Assembly (NCBI GenBank): GCA_029834535.1
Contig: JAQMWT010000330.1
Coordinates: forward strand, 62,001 to 126,000
Length of the DNA stretch: 64,000 nucleotides
Direction: 5' to 3'
From: Chrysophaeum taylorii
Taxonomy: Eukaryota > Sar > Pelagophyceae > Pelagomonadales > Pelagomonadaceae
Shown here piece after piece: positions 11,094 to 20,269 of this stretch. Every line of letters starts with the position of its first letter. Positions within the stretch are counted from its first letter, which is position 1. Position numbers and translations under genes: made by a program. The notes beneath the pieces are model-generated. The model worked only from the letters and a program-made list of their open reading frames with translations, ran no database searches and was not told the DNA's origin.

Positions 11094-12853
11094 ATATGAG
11101 GGGTGGTCTAAAGAAAGCGCCAGTGAGGCCCAGTAGACTTTTATTATCATCGGAGAAAGCGACGACGGCACTTGCGTAAACGGCCACTACTGTGATCGCC
11201 TGGGGCAAACGAGTGCCGTCCATGACAGAAACGCACGCGAGACGCGGTAGTAGCGAAATAGTTCGTCCTCGCGCAGTCCGCTTGGAGCGACTTCGCTGTG
11301 TGCGCGCCTCGATGGCCACGCAAACCAAAGACGCCTGGGAAGGTGTGCGGATATCGCGAAGGCGAGAGAGTTCAACGAGTGGTGCGACATTGTCGAGTCG
11401 GGGATGCCAGAGTCCGGTCTCACTTCTATGGAGGCGCTGGCGCAGCGCCATTTCGCGGCGCATCTCAAAAAAAGCGAGTGGATGAGGGCGAGGAATCTTC
11501 AGTTCTGTCGAAAGATGAGGCTACCTCGTCAACGATCTTGTTGCCTCCACAACTCTGTGCAATTTGGACCCACGTCGCTCCTCGGGCGCCCGAGGGGAGT
11601 GGCAAAGCGCATGTGCCTCTCAGTTAGAGCCGTCGACGCGGCTCTGGAGAGGCGATTTCGCCCCTTCCCCTGCCTTTGCACCCACTCTGGCGTCTGGACA
11701 TCGCCGCCAGCTCGAAAGTCGTGCTAATCCCCGTTTTGGAAACAGCACCCTCGCCAGGTGGAGGGACAGAATGACATAGGCCGATAGTTCTTCGCGTTGT
11801 ACTTCCGGATACCCCTCTGCACCGACCTAAGTTCCAGCGGAGCTGTCTTTTTGATGGGGCTCGCTCGACTTTGCTGACGCAGATTGTCCGCCTTCATGCA
11901 TATGTGCCTGCGGATGTCGATCCTCTATCTTTGCTCGTCCGGAGCTCTTTTGTCGCCCGGTGCCAGTTCTTCATCACGCGCGCCATGCAGAATAATAAAG
12001 TTCTTCATGGCGCAATTAGCTACCCGACAGCGCTCTGCTGCCTGTTTTGTTGTTGTCCCGGATCGCACGTATCGCTGTTGTCGCCGCCCTGGTTCTTCTT
12101 CCGAGTCGCTTCACCATCTTTTGACTACTTGTACACATCCCACTTTGACGATGGCAAGACAGAGTTATGTGGCTACTCGACTGATTCATCATTTTGAACC
12201 CGCGAGCACGACTTTACTGGACTGGTTTACTTCCCGTCACTCTGCTCTCCAATCTCCACATACTCTTGATTTAAGGACATGAGATGTACGTCTGCTCCCC
12301 TCGTCCGTTGCGTATGACCCCGACGCTGCTTTTAACTTCGCGCGCGGTCGCATGCCGGCGGAGCTTACCGACGACACCTTTGTGGCTATTGACGTTGATA
12401 TTGATGGCATGTGGTTGGTTACGAGAACGTGTTCTCGCACCATATGGCCGCCTAGCCCGGACCAAAATATGGCGGCCTGCTTGGGAGGTCTACCGTCATG
12501 CCGCGACCATCTGCAAGCGTCGCCTTTTCGTGCCTTTCTTCATAGCCTGCTTCTTTTATTTTCCTTCGTCTATTCCTCAGCGCCGTGGCGCTGGGATTAA
12601 TTAGCCTACGCCTCATGCACCGGGCTGGCCTATGGATGCTTTCTTCCCTTCATTTTCCTGCCTGGAGAAACATTTTGCTGTGCCGCTTTTAGACGGGGTC
12701 AAGTCAAGAAGTCGAGCCACCCGACCCAAGGGAATCGGAGCTGTCGTCAGGTAGTACGTCGTTAAGTAAAATTAAATCGTAAAGTCAAGTCAAGTAAAAT
12801 GTCAAGGATTTATTTATTGACTCTCAGCACACGTTGGCCCTTACTTACCCTGT
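11094..12853. other. Spacer between TPMT-like paralogues, largely LINE debris
   Basis: About 1.76 kb without a host gene. From about 11130 to 12640 it carries plus-strand fragments matching the C-terminal half of the LINE seen again at 59.2-63.2 kb (separate entry). The last 200 bp before 12854 are AT-richer and may hold the promoter of copy 2. Confidence 0.6.
11340..12640 (+). mobile_element. LINE 3' fragment, degraded
   Basis: Plus-strand frames give EFNEWCDIVESGMPESGLTS (about 11370), then the string RLHAYVPADVDPLSLL (about 11890), a zinc-knuckle-like C-x-C-C...ESLHHLLTTC (about 12065-12130) and a tail with FNFARGRMPAEL and FVAIDVDIDGMW (about 12330-12420). The same strings occur, diverged, in the minus-strand LINE at 59.2-60.4 kb and in a third fragment at 49.66-50.03 kb. 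Its end, near 12600-12640, matches the reverse complement of 47474-47515 (shared string GGCCAGCCC...GTGCATG...GGCGTAGGCTAA). Frameshifts and stops are frequent. Confidence 0.65.
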
Positions 12854-13489
12854 ATGCTGCTGCTGCTCCTCATTCCAGCATTATTGCTCTCATCAAGTAT
12901 GACGAGTTGGGAATCGATATGGGCGGGGGGCGTGGGACCTGGCGACAAATGGGACGTTGGCGGGGCGTCCAAGTGCCTCCTCGAGGCGTTACCCAAGCTC
13001 CCGGCGTCGAAGACCGCGTTTGTGCCTGGCGCGGGTCGCGCCTACGACGCCCTCGCGCTCGCCGAGACGGGTCGGGAGGTCGTCGCGCTCGACATCTCGC
13101 CAACGGCCTGCGAAGCCGCGCGCGCCTTGATAGGGGATAAGACGGGGGTGGCCGTCGTGTGCGAGGACTTCTTTGAACATAAAGCTACGTACGACCTCAT
13201 CTGGGACTGTACCTTTCTTTGTGCGCTGCCGCCCGACATGCGCGAGGCCTGGGCTCGCCAATCCGTCGACCTCCTCGCGCCTGGAGGGGGAATCGCCACC
13301 ATGATCTTTCCTATGGGAAAGCCCAGCTGCCTCGGCGGCCCGCCGTTCGGCCTGAACTCGGGCGACGTCAAGAACCTCCTCGAACCCCTCGGCCTTACCC
13401 CGGCTTTCACCCTCGAGCTCCCCCGCGGCACCCACCTTGCCTATGCGCCATACGGCAACATGGTCGTGTATTGGGAGCGACGGATCTAA
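12854..13489 (+). CDS. TPMT/thiol (halide) methyltransferase-like, copy 2
   Basis: A 211-aa paralogue of the gene at 10494. From LLEALPKLPASK through the SAM-binding loop VPGAGRAYDALALA to NMVVYW the proteins are almost identical, and the DNA is too, including synonymous positions. It differs at the N-terminus: the ATG at 12854 adds a hydrophobic leader, MLLLLLIPALLLSSS, before MTSWESIWAGG, so this copy may enter the secretory pathway or plastid while copy 1 stays cytosolic. An alternative ATG at 12899 would remove the leader. The C-terminus also differs slightly (YWERRI against YWHRAA). Substrate unknown. Confidence 0.85.
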   Translation: MLLLLLIPALLLSSSMTSWESIWAGGVGPGDKWDVGGASKCLLEALPKLPASKTAFVPGAGRAYDALALAETGREVVALDISPTACEAARALIGDKTGVAVVCEDFFEHKATYDLIWDCTFLCALPPDMREAWARQSVDLLAPGGGIATMIFPMGKPSCLGGPPFGLNSGDVKNLLEPLGLTPAFTLELPRGTHLAYAPYGNMVVYWERRI

Positions 13490-13513
13490 AAAAGGAGGAT
13501 CGCCTAGTCGCAG

Positions 13514-14212
13514 TTAACGTCGAAACGCCGTGGACGGCGGTACTTGGGACTGCTTAGGGGCGTTCTGGAGAAAGTAGGTCGGATGGGTGTCCGGGGTGAT
13601 GTCGGGGGCGTCCCAGCCCCGTTTCCGCAGGGCTCCCGCAACGAAGTTGAGCCGCTTCGCGTTAACGCCAAAGTCGAGGTATCCGACGCGCGACGACGAG
13701 CGCACTCGAAGCTCGTAATCATCCGAGAGCGCGAGTTCGAGGTCGTCGACGTAGCCGTTTTTCAAGCTCTCGAACTGCACGTAGCAGTAGCGGCCGTCGT
13801 CGGCGATGATCTTGAAACCGCCGCCGTCGATCCCCGATTGGCCGGGTTCGTAGCCCCTGATCGCGTCGCGAACCATGCCCCAAGCCTCGCCACCGCTCGT
13901 CTCGGGTGCCTTCCACCTCGCGATTACGTGTTCGGGTGCCACTTCGTCGGGCGTCGTGCTGAAGCAGTTCGGTGCGCCGCCGCAGACCTTGAGTTCAGGC
14001 TCATCGCCGTCGCGAACGCGGAGCCCGAGATCCGTTGGCGCCGGCCCGCGCCGCTTCGGCCGGTCCGCGTACTGCGCGGCATCGGGGATAGCGTTTTCGA
14101 AAGCGACCGCGGGCAGAGCCCCGAACACGCCCCGGCGCCCGATGATGGGCACCACCGCTGCCACGGGATCGGGTCGACACGCCAGCCACAACAACATCAC
14201 TCCTATCGTCAT
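13514..14212 (-). CDS. DUF1499 family protein, probably organelle-targeted
   Basis: A 232-aa protein with ATG at 14212; the longer frame starts with TTG. The N-terminus MTIGVMLLWLACRPDPVAAV is a signal-peptide-like hydrophobic leader. It is followed by an Arg pair and a second hydrophobic stretch (GRRGVFGALPAVAF), a pattern like thylakoid-lumen presequences. The core has the DUF1499 signature CGGAPNCFSTTPDE, then VIARWKAPE, a Gly-rich loop and ADDGRYCYVQFESLKNGYVDDLE. The C-terminal part includes RSSSRVGYLDFGVNAKRL, typical of the family. The function of DUF1499 is not established. It converges with the TPMT-like copy 2, with 24 bp between stops. Confidence 0.78.
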   Translation of the reverse strand: MTIGVMLLWLACRPDPVAAVVPIIGRRGVFGALPAVAFENAIPDAAQYADRPKRRGPAPTDLGLRVRDGDEPELKVCGGAPNCFSTTPDEVAPEHVIARWKAPETSGGEAWGMVRDAIRGYEPGQSGIDGGGFKIIADDGRYCYVQFESLKNGYVDDLELALSDDYELRVRSSSRVGYLDFGVNAKRLNFVAGALRKRGWDAPDITPDTHPTYFLQNAPKQSQVPPSTAFRR

Positions 14213-15829
14213 TAGGCGATCTAACCTGGTTTGATCCCCCCCGAACAAAAAAATAAGGGTAAGTTTGGTTTTTGTTGGATCTTTCGATACAAATCTTCGC
14301 AGGCAGGCAGTACCAGTTGGGTTGGATTATCATTTTGACGCGACGCGTCTCCTGGTTAGTTTAGTTTGATTCATTTCTTAGCCGACAAAAGCGCTTTTTT
14401 GGTTGGTTTGGTTTGATTTATTCTCTTCACCGACGCACGCCTATTTTCCCTATGTATATATTATTTTGTCTCTTCGCCGACGCATTCCTGAACCATATGG
14501 ACGAGACAGCTTGAGCCGCGCGCCCTCCGGAGTAGAAAATTTTGAAGGACCTATTCGACGAGAAGTTGCTGACCCAGGACATGTACGACGCTGCCGCCGT
14601 CGAGGAAATCCCGAAGAAATAAGCTGCAGAGCCTGCGCCGCCGCAAGCGCCCGCACCAGCACCAGCAACGGCAACGGCACCAGCCCCGGCACCAGCACCG
14701 GCACCAGCGACGACAACGGCGGCGGCGGCTCCGACTGCAGCGGCTGCACCGTTTACGACGAAGCGGCATGTAAAAACGGCGATTGAGTCTTTCTTTACTT
14801 GGTCCCAGGGCGGGTGCTAGAGCGCCGGCCGTCGCCATGCCGCCGTACGAATGGTCGGAGAGCAACTCAGATCGTGCTCATCATCTGCATGCCAAGGTTT
14901 TTGGCCACAATGATGCGCGTCGCTCTGAAGGAACGGCGCACGCGTCTTGAGGGCCTCAGAAGACGACGCGACCGAGAACGCTGGATGTTGGTTTTGGTTG
15001 GTTTGACGGTTGGTTTGGTTGGATTGCCCAGGTTGATTGCGTTCGTCTGGTTAGTTGGGTTTGATTTTCTAGGGTCAAAAAATTTCGCCTGGGTTTGATT
15101 TTCTGAGAGATCGTAATTTTTCGGGACGTTGGAACGGCTCGGCCGCATCGGCCTCGAGCACGCCGCAACCTCTCGAATCGCGTGCCAGACGAAGGACACC
15201 ACCTGATTCCCATCGCGAACCACGCGTCATCATCTTGCATACTTATCACAAACCCTTATTTTTGTGGAGATTAATTTTTTTAATTATATTTTCGTCGTCC
15301 GAGAAAAAGATACCAACCTTTATTACTAAAAACGAAGAAAGAAAGGTGACCTTTCGCAGCCAGGTGCGTCACGATGCTCGTGTCTCCAAAATACCATAAG
15401 CGCGCGTCTCGGTTTCATTTCCGCTGAGCTTTCTTCGATGCGGGTTTCGGCCGGGGAAGTGGCGACGCGACCTTCAGCTTTAGATGTCAGTCACGGAAGA
15501 ATTATTGCGAGCAATCGGCATATCAAAACACGGGTCCTCTTCGTAGAAGTCGTTCGTCATGGCCGACAGGGTCCCGCATGAACCACGATGGCATGTGCTA
15601 TCGAAGTCCGCCTCGGCTCTTTCTCAAACAATATGCCAGGTCAAGCATGGAGGTCGGCGCTGGTGATCATCAGAAAGGAAAGATGCGAATTTGTATGTCC
15701 CGAGATACTTCTCCTTGCCAAGCCACAAATTCTCTGCAAAATCACCCGGATGGTGCCGGTCTCTCCGACATTGGTTACGGTAGTTTTTATGGCGAAGTTC
15801 TAGTACCTTCTCTGTCAGTACGACATCCC
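14213..15829. other. Intergenic, G/T-rich with small coding relic
   Basis: About 1.6 kb. Two G/T-rich stretches with repeated GGTTGGTTTGGTTTGATT-type sequence lie at about 14330-14420 and 14985-15100. Between them, plus-strand frames give LKDLFDEKLLTQDMYDAA followed by an Ala/Pro-rich run (about 14540-14740), interrupted by a stop; this looks like the decayed tail of a transposon-encoded protein. Nothing else is supportable, and 15240-15830 has no visible feature. Confidence 0.45.
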
Positions 15830-16399
15830 TCACATTCGGGAGATCGACAGACCCGGCTCGTAGACCCAGAGCTGGTTGACGTTGTACCCCGAGGAGGCCC
15901 GCGGGTGGACGAGGTGGTCGACGGGGGTCCACGTCTCGAGGGGAAACCTGCCCGCCAGGACGAGGGCGTCGGGCCGGAGTTCGGCGGCGAGCTTCTTCTC
16001 GAGGTCGGGCATCATGGCCGGCACGACAAACAATGCGACCGCGTCGGCGGAGGAGATGTCGGCCCTAAAGAGGTCGCCGCGCTCGAAGGTCGCCAGGCGC
16101 CCGACATTCGCCCGGCGCGCCGCGAGCCGCGATTGCCACACGAGAATGGGATTCAGCTCGACGCCGTGCGTCCTGATGCCGAGCCGCGCCATCTCGATGC
16201 ACACGACGCCGTCCCCGGACCCGAGGTCGACGAGGTGACGGACGCCGCGCGCCTCGCACGCGCGCCGCACCAAACTGATCTGCTCCGCCGTCGCCGCAAC
16301 GTACGGAAGACAATGTTTGCGGAACGCGGGTAGCACAAACGGCACCGCGATGGCGTGGACGCCAGCGAGGGCGATGCCCCCCGCGGCAACCCACTCCAT
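15830..16399 (-). CDS. ATPSCKMT/FAM173-like protein lysine N-methyltransferase
   Basis: A 189-aa protein with ATG at 16399; the upstream in-frame start is TTG. An N-terminal membrane or mitochondrial-anchor segment (VAAGGIALAGVHAIAVPFVLPAF) precedes LPYVAATAEQI. The SAM-binding motif is LVDLGSGDGVVCIEMA, followed by THGVELNPILVWQSRL, the family signature in FAM173 proteins. Then come FERGDLFRADISSADAVALF, VVPAMMPDLEKKLA and FPLETWTP. Animal members methylate a lysine of ATP synthase subunit c or of the adenine nucleotide translocase in mitochondria; the same role is inferred here. A hAT element begins at 16431, 31 bp upstream of the start codon, in the 5' UTR or promoter. Confidence 0.85.
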   Translation of the reverse strand: MEWVAAGGIALAGVHAIAVPFVLPAFRKHCLPYVAATAEQISLVRRACEARGVRHLVDLGSGDGVVCIEMARLGIRTHGVELNPILVWQSRLAARRANVGRLATFERGDLFRADISSADAVALFVVPAMMPDLEKKLAAELRPDALVLAGRFPLETWTPVDHLVHPRASSGYNVNQLWVYEPGLSISRM

Positions 16400-16422
16400 C
16401 AACTTGGGGAGTTGAACACAGC

Positions 16423-16430
16423 CTTCAGGG
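16423..16430. repeat. hAT target-site duplication, left
   Basis: CTTCAGGG, identical to 17909-17916 on the other side of the element. An exact 8-bp match argues for a fairly recent insertion. Confidence 0.88.
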
Positions 16431-17908
16431 TATTGAACAGCGCTATATTATATTGCCAAAAATATAATATCGTTTTTTGTTTCGTTTTATATTGATATTA
16501 TATAGAAGCCATTTTAAAATAAAAAACGCCTATACAAAATTACACAAACCAACAGCCCAACAGTCGAACTTTAGATCTCGGAAATAAATGCTCTCGTCGT
16601 CGAGCACTGCGGCGACGAGGAGGCGTCGTCGGCGACTGCGGCTGGGTCTTCGTAGTCGGAGCGCCCGGCCTCGAGAGGGGGCTCGTCCTCGTCGTGGCAG
16701 TTGCTCAGCGTCTGCATGAGGAAGTCGCCGCCGAGCTCCTCAGTGCACTTGTTGAGGAGGCGGAGGTTGACGTAGGTAAAGAGAAGGCGATGGACGGTGA
16801 GGGTGTAGAGGCGGTTGCGCGTCTTGGTGTGGATGAGCTTGTGGGTCGGTCTTGCAGACTCGCTCGACGTCGGCAGACTGGACAGCCATCTCGTCGATGC
16901 GGATGGCGATGGGGGTGATCTTTGGGAATTGCTTGATGCCGGTGAGTCGCCAGTCGTCGGCGACGAACATCATCCGCGACTTCTTGAAGATCTCGCGCTC
17001 GGTGGACGCCTTGAGTCGCATGTCGGCGGGCGGTTTGATGAGGGACTGCTTGCGTTCGATGAGCGCGCCCCACTGGCCCCGGCGGAGAGCGATCTGCTCG
17101 AGCTCGGTGAAGGCCACCTCGCGATCAGTAGAGTTTGGGTAGAACCGCTCGATTATCTTGATGCCGTGGTCTTCCCAGTCTATCACGTTTGAAAAAGCTT
17201 ATCATACGTCGGCGTTGTGAACGGGTCTAGCAGCCAGGCGAAGATATGCAGCGAGTCCAGGAGACCAACCTGCCGCGATGGAGAACGGGAGAGCGCATCC
17301 GACAACGAACTTGGTGATCGTCGCGGTGATGCGCTGTGCACGCGCGTCGCCACAACGGTCAAAACAGCCAGTGTGTTACCCGGGCCTGCTTACTCTTACA
17401 GCTCGCGGCTGGCTCGGACTCGGCTGTTCGCTTAGAGGGGATCGATTCAGACATGGCGCTCGTCACCAGTTCCGTGGCCCTGTTCTCCATTGTGCTCAAA
17501 AAGGCCCGCGTCCTCGTCGTATTGGTGGACTTGGCGACGGCGATTTTGACCTCATCAGTAGTAAACTTGCACCCAAGAATATGATCCGCACAGTACGACG
17601 CCGTCCATGTCTGCGTCTCCTTCGAATAGGTGCAGCCATGCGCCGCACAAGAATACGTGGTTTGATTCTCGGAATTAGTAGGTCCCTTGACGACGTAGTC
17701 CGCGACGATGCTCTTTTTGCGACCAACCTTCGTCGACGCAGCCGCCTCTCAAAAGTACTGGACAACCAAGTACTGTATACACCGAGAGGGTTTTCAAAGC
17801 GAAAATTGAAAAAATACAAAAACGAAACGATATAATATTAAAATAATACCGGCATAAAACGAAATTATATGTTGGCCCGTTATAAAAAACGTTTTCAGCT
17901 GTTCAATA
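16431..17908 (-). mobile_element. hAT DNA transposon copy with intact ends and target duplication
   Basis: A 1,478-bp element bounded by 11-bp terminal inverted repeats, TATTGAACAGC at 16431-16441 and GCTGTTCAATA at 17898-17908. It is flanked on both sides by the perfect 8-bp duplication CTTCAGGG (16423-16430 and 17909-17916), as expected for hAT insertion. Minus-strand coding pieces include a BED-type zinc finger (TYSCAAHGC...CADHILGC, about 17650-17570), a central fragment ITKFVVGCALPFSIA (about 17320) and a long piece from IDWEDHGIKIIERFY. The C-terminal dimerisation region reads FPKITPIAIRIDEM...IHTKTRNRLYTLTVHRLLF, ending at a stop at 16571. The transposase is about 400 aa at most, with the catalytic middle missing and frames broken, so it is non-autonomous. 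Confidence 0.88.
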
Positions 17909-17916
17909 CTTCAGGG
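17909..17916. repeat. hAT target-site duplication, right
   Basis: CTTCAGGG directly after the right terminal inverted repeat; partner of 16423-16430. Confidence 0.88.
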
Positions 17917-18263
17917 TGTAGGGTACGGGATGGATGGATAATATGCGAAGGAGGGAGGGAGTAGCTGGCGTTAGCAGCTCATTAGCACCCGAGCAGGCTA
18001 TGCGGGCGCACTTGCATCAGAGGCGGGGCTCCGAGGGCGGAGCCGTCAGATCTCTCTGCAGTGGCAGGGTCGACGGAGGATGGGGGAGAGGAAGGAGGCG
18101 TGAGGGGCCCTCGGCCGGATTTCAAATTTAGTTTAGGCCCACCTCTCCCGGCAGAGGGGGGTTTGAATTCGAAAGCGCACACGTCTCTGGCAATGTTTCT
18201 CTCTACAAAAGACGGCGAGAGAAACGTAATAATAATTACGCTCGATGAGGCTCTGTTTGTGCA

Positions 18264-18956
18264 TCATTTGACGCGCATGAGCATGAAACCATCCCAGCCC
18301 TTCTTTCCGACAGTCTGGAGCGCCGTCGCGTCGAGAGTCGGCTCGTTAGCGACGATGGTCGCCATGTCTCGGACGCCTCTTACGCGGGGGTCGTCGGATG
18401 CGTCGTCGACGACGGCGCCGTCGCGCACAACGTTGTCGGCGAGGATAAGCGAACCTGGCGCCGCGAGTCGGAGGGCGTGGGTCAAGTAGGCCGGGTTGTT
18501 CTGCTTGTCGGCGTCGATGAAGACAAAGTCGAAGGGGTCTTCTTCCGTCATCGCCTGGAGCGAGTCGAGAGCAGGGCCGACGCGGCAGTCGACTAAGTGG
18601 TCGAGACTAGCGCGGGCAAGGTTTTCGCGCGCGACCGCAGCTCGTTCCGGTTCAAGCTCGAGCGTCACGACGCGCTCGATGCCCTCGACGCGGGCAAACC
18701 AAATTGTCGAATAGCCGGCGAGCGTGCCGATCTCGAGGATGCGCTTCGCCCCCGCTGTTTCGGCGAGGAGTTTGAGGAAGCTTCCCTGCAACGGCGACAC
18801 CTCGTGTTGCGGAAATCCCTTGGATGCGCCGATCGATCTAGATGCTCGCAACGCCTCGTCCTCGCGGACGAGCATACGTTCGAAGTACGAGTCGACGGCG
18901 CTGTGCGACCGCCGGACAAACCGTAGCATACTTGTCAGTCGACTCAATACTCGCAT
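18264..18956 (-). CDS. Class I O-methyltransferase (caffeoyl-CoA/catechol OMT type)
   Basis: A 230-aa SAM-dependent O-methyltransferase. SPLQGSFLKLLAETAGAKRI leads into the SAM-binding motif ILEIGTLAGYSTIWFA. VVTLELEPERAAVARENL follows, then DPFDFVFIDADKQNNPAYL, the metal-binding DADK motif of cation-dependent O-methyltransferases, and GSLILADNVVRDG. It ends with DGFMLMRVK. The family methylates catechol hydroxyls of small molecules; the substrate is not evident. The N-terminal 40 residues (MRVLSRLTSMLRFVRRSHSA) are basic and could be a mitochondrial presequence. Start ATG at 18956; no intron needed. Confidence 0.88.
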   Translation of the reverse strand: MRVLSRLTSMLRFVRRSHSAVDSYFERMLVREDEALRASRSIGASKGFPQHEVSPLQGSFLKLLAETAGAKRILEIGTLAGYSTIWFARVEGIERVVTLELEPERAAVARENLARASLDHLVDCRVGPALDSLQAMTEEDPFDFVFIDADKQNNPAYLTHALRLAAPGSLILADNVVRDGAVVDDASDDPRVRGVRDMATIVANEPTLDATALQTVGKKGWDGFMLMRVK

Positions 18957-20269
18957 CCTTCCAAAGTGTTCATTTCCTACAACGAAGAGCGTTCCGCGAA
19001 GTTTATGCGACTGTATTCAACCATAATTTATATACAAGTTGTAGCGCCACTCTTCGCTTCTGATCCGACTCGGGCTTAGTCCACCGGAGACGGGCTCGGC
19101 TGCGTACTACGACTCCAAAGCCGGCTGCGTACTACGACTCCAAGCTCAAGCAGGCCCAGGGTATCATCAAGCGGCAGTCCGAGGTCAAGCCGAGGGAGGC
19201 GGATATCCTGGAGGTGATCGACGAACAGGAAGACTGACGTGTCCTGCGTGTTCGGGTCACTGATTGTCACAGCTCTGACCTTCTTCTTCTTCTTCTAGGC
19301 AAGCGCAAAGCACAGCCGAGGACGCCGTGCGTCAGCGCGTCAAGGCCCGCGCCCAGCAGCGCGCCAAGAAGGACTTGGGCTTCGGCTCGTGGCTTCCTGG
19401 ATGCGATGCGTACGGACGGCTGCGAATGTGAGGAGTTTCCAAACTTCGTGGGGACTTGCGACACCAGCCGCCTCATCAGGCGCGACACCCCTGGTGACTA
19501 GAAGAAGAAGCCCCGCGTAAAGAAGAACTGCAAAGCAAAGCAAGCAAAGCGGCCGGGACAACGACGTTGAGGTGCCCGACGGCGCCGACCGGCGACGATC
19601 TCGTCTTTCGTCGATTCTAAAGCTCGCAAATCCAACGCCCACTGGACTTGCCTCCGCCCCGCGGCGCTGCTCCTTGCCCCGGTGGTGGCTCTTTTCTTTT
19701 CTTTTCTTTTCTTTTCTCGTGAGTAGAACTCTATGATTGATGCCTATGTTGTGCATTTATTTATTTTTGAAATTGGACGTCGTCGAGCCGTAGCCCGTCG
19801 AAGCTCCTCGTAGATGGACAGGACAGTGCATTGGGTAAAACAACACTGAGTGGGATGGGACCATTCGTCTCGACCGTAGTTTTCGAAAGACGAAGCCACT
19901 TGGGGTCGAAACTGTCACTACACAGCCTGGGGTTGTTTGGTGCGAAGTCTTCAAACTTGAGAAGAAGAAGATACTCGTACGGAGGCTCTCAAGCGCCTCG
20001 CGGTCCTTAAAATTTCGACACGCAGGCTTGTTGTCCGTTTCGTTCTTCGCGCCGGAAAAAAAAGTTACTACGACTTCAGTTCGGTCTAGGTGGTGGTGCC
20101 GAGCAGTGTGTGCTCTCGCGTCTTGAGGGGCCTCTGTTCGTTCATAAATCTGCACACACAAAAAAATTGACGCAGTATAATAACTAATAATATATCGCCA
20201 AAAAATGTGTTCGCATAAGTAATTAAAACCTCCACACGTCATCATCATCATCATAGGACGACGAATCTG
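18957..20269. other. Intergenic with transposon tail relic
   Basis: About 1.3 kb without a live gene. It contains the plus-strand relic at 19090-19510 (separate entry), a TTTTC run at about 19689-19716 and AT-rich sequence at 20155-20230. The final 100 bp should contain the promoter of the amine oxidase gene, including a CAT trinucleotide run just before it. Confidence 0.5.
19090..19510 (+). pseudogene. Transposase C-terminal relic (pogo-like family)
   Basis: Plus-strand pieces read AAYYDSKLKQAQGIIKRQSE and KPREADILEVIDEQED-stop, then in other frames AEDAVRQRVKARAQQRAKKD and CECEEFPNFVGTCDTSRLIR. The string IIKRQSE is shared with the fragment near 8790 on the minus strand, which links both to one element family. 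Broken; termini not found. Confidence 0.4.

Noticed and set aside
14330-15100. GGTTTGGTT-rich stretches considered as interstitial telomere
   Set aside because: Units are irregular and do not form a consistent 6- or 7-bp telomeric repeat.
17278-17835. 185-aa plus-strand open frame inside the hAT element
   Set aside because: Antisense to the BED-finger fragment of the transposase; no independent support.
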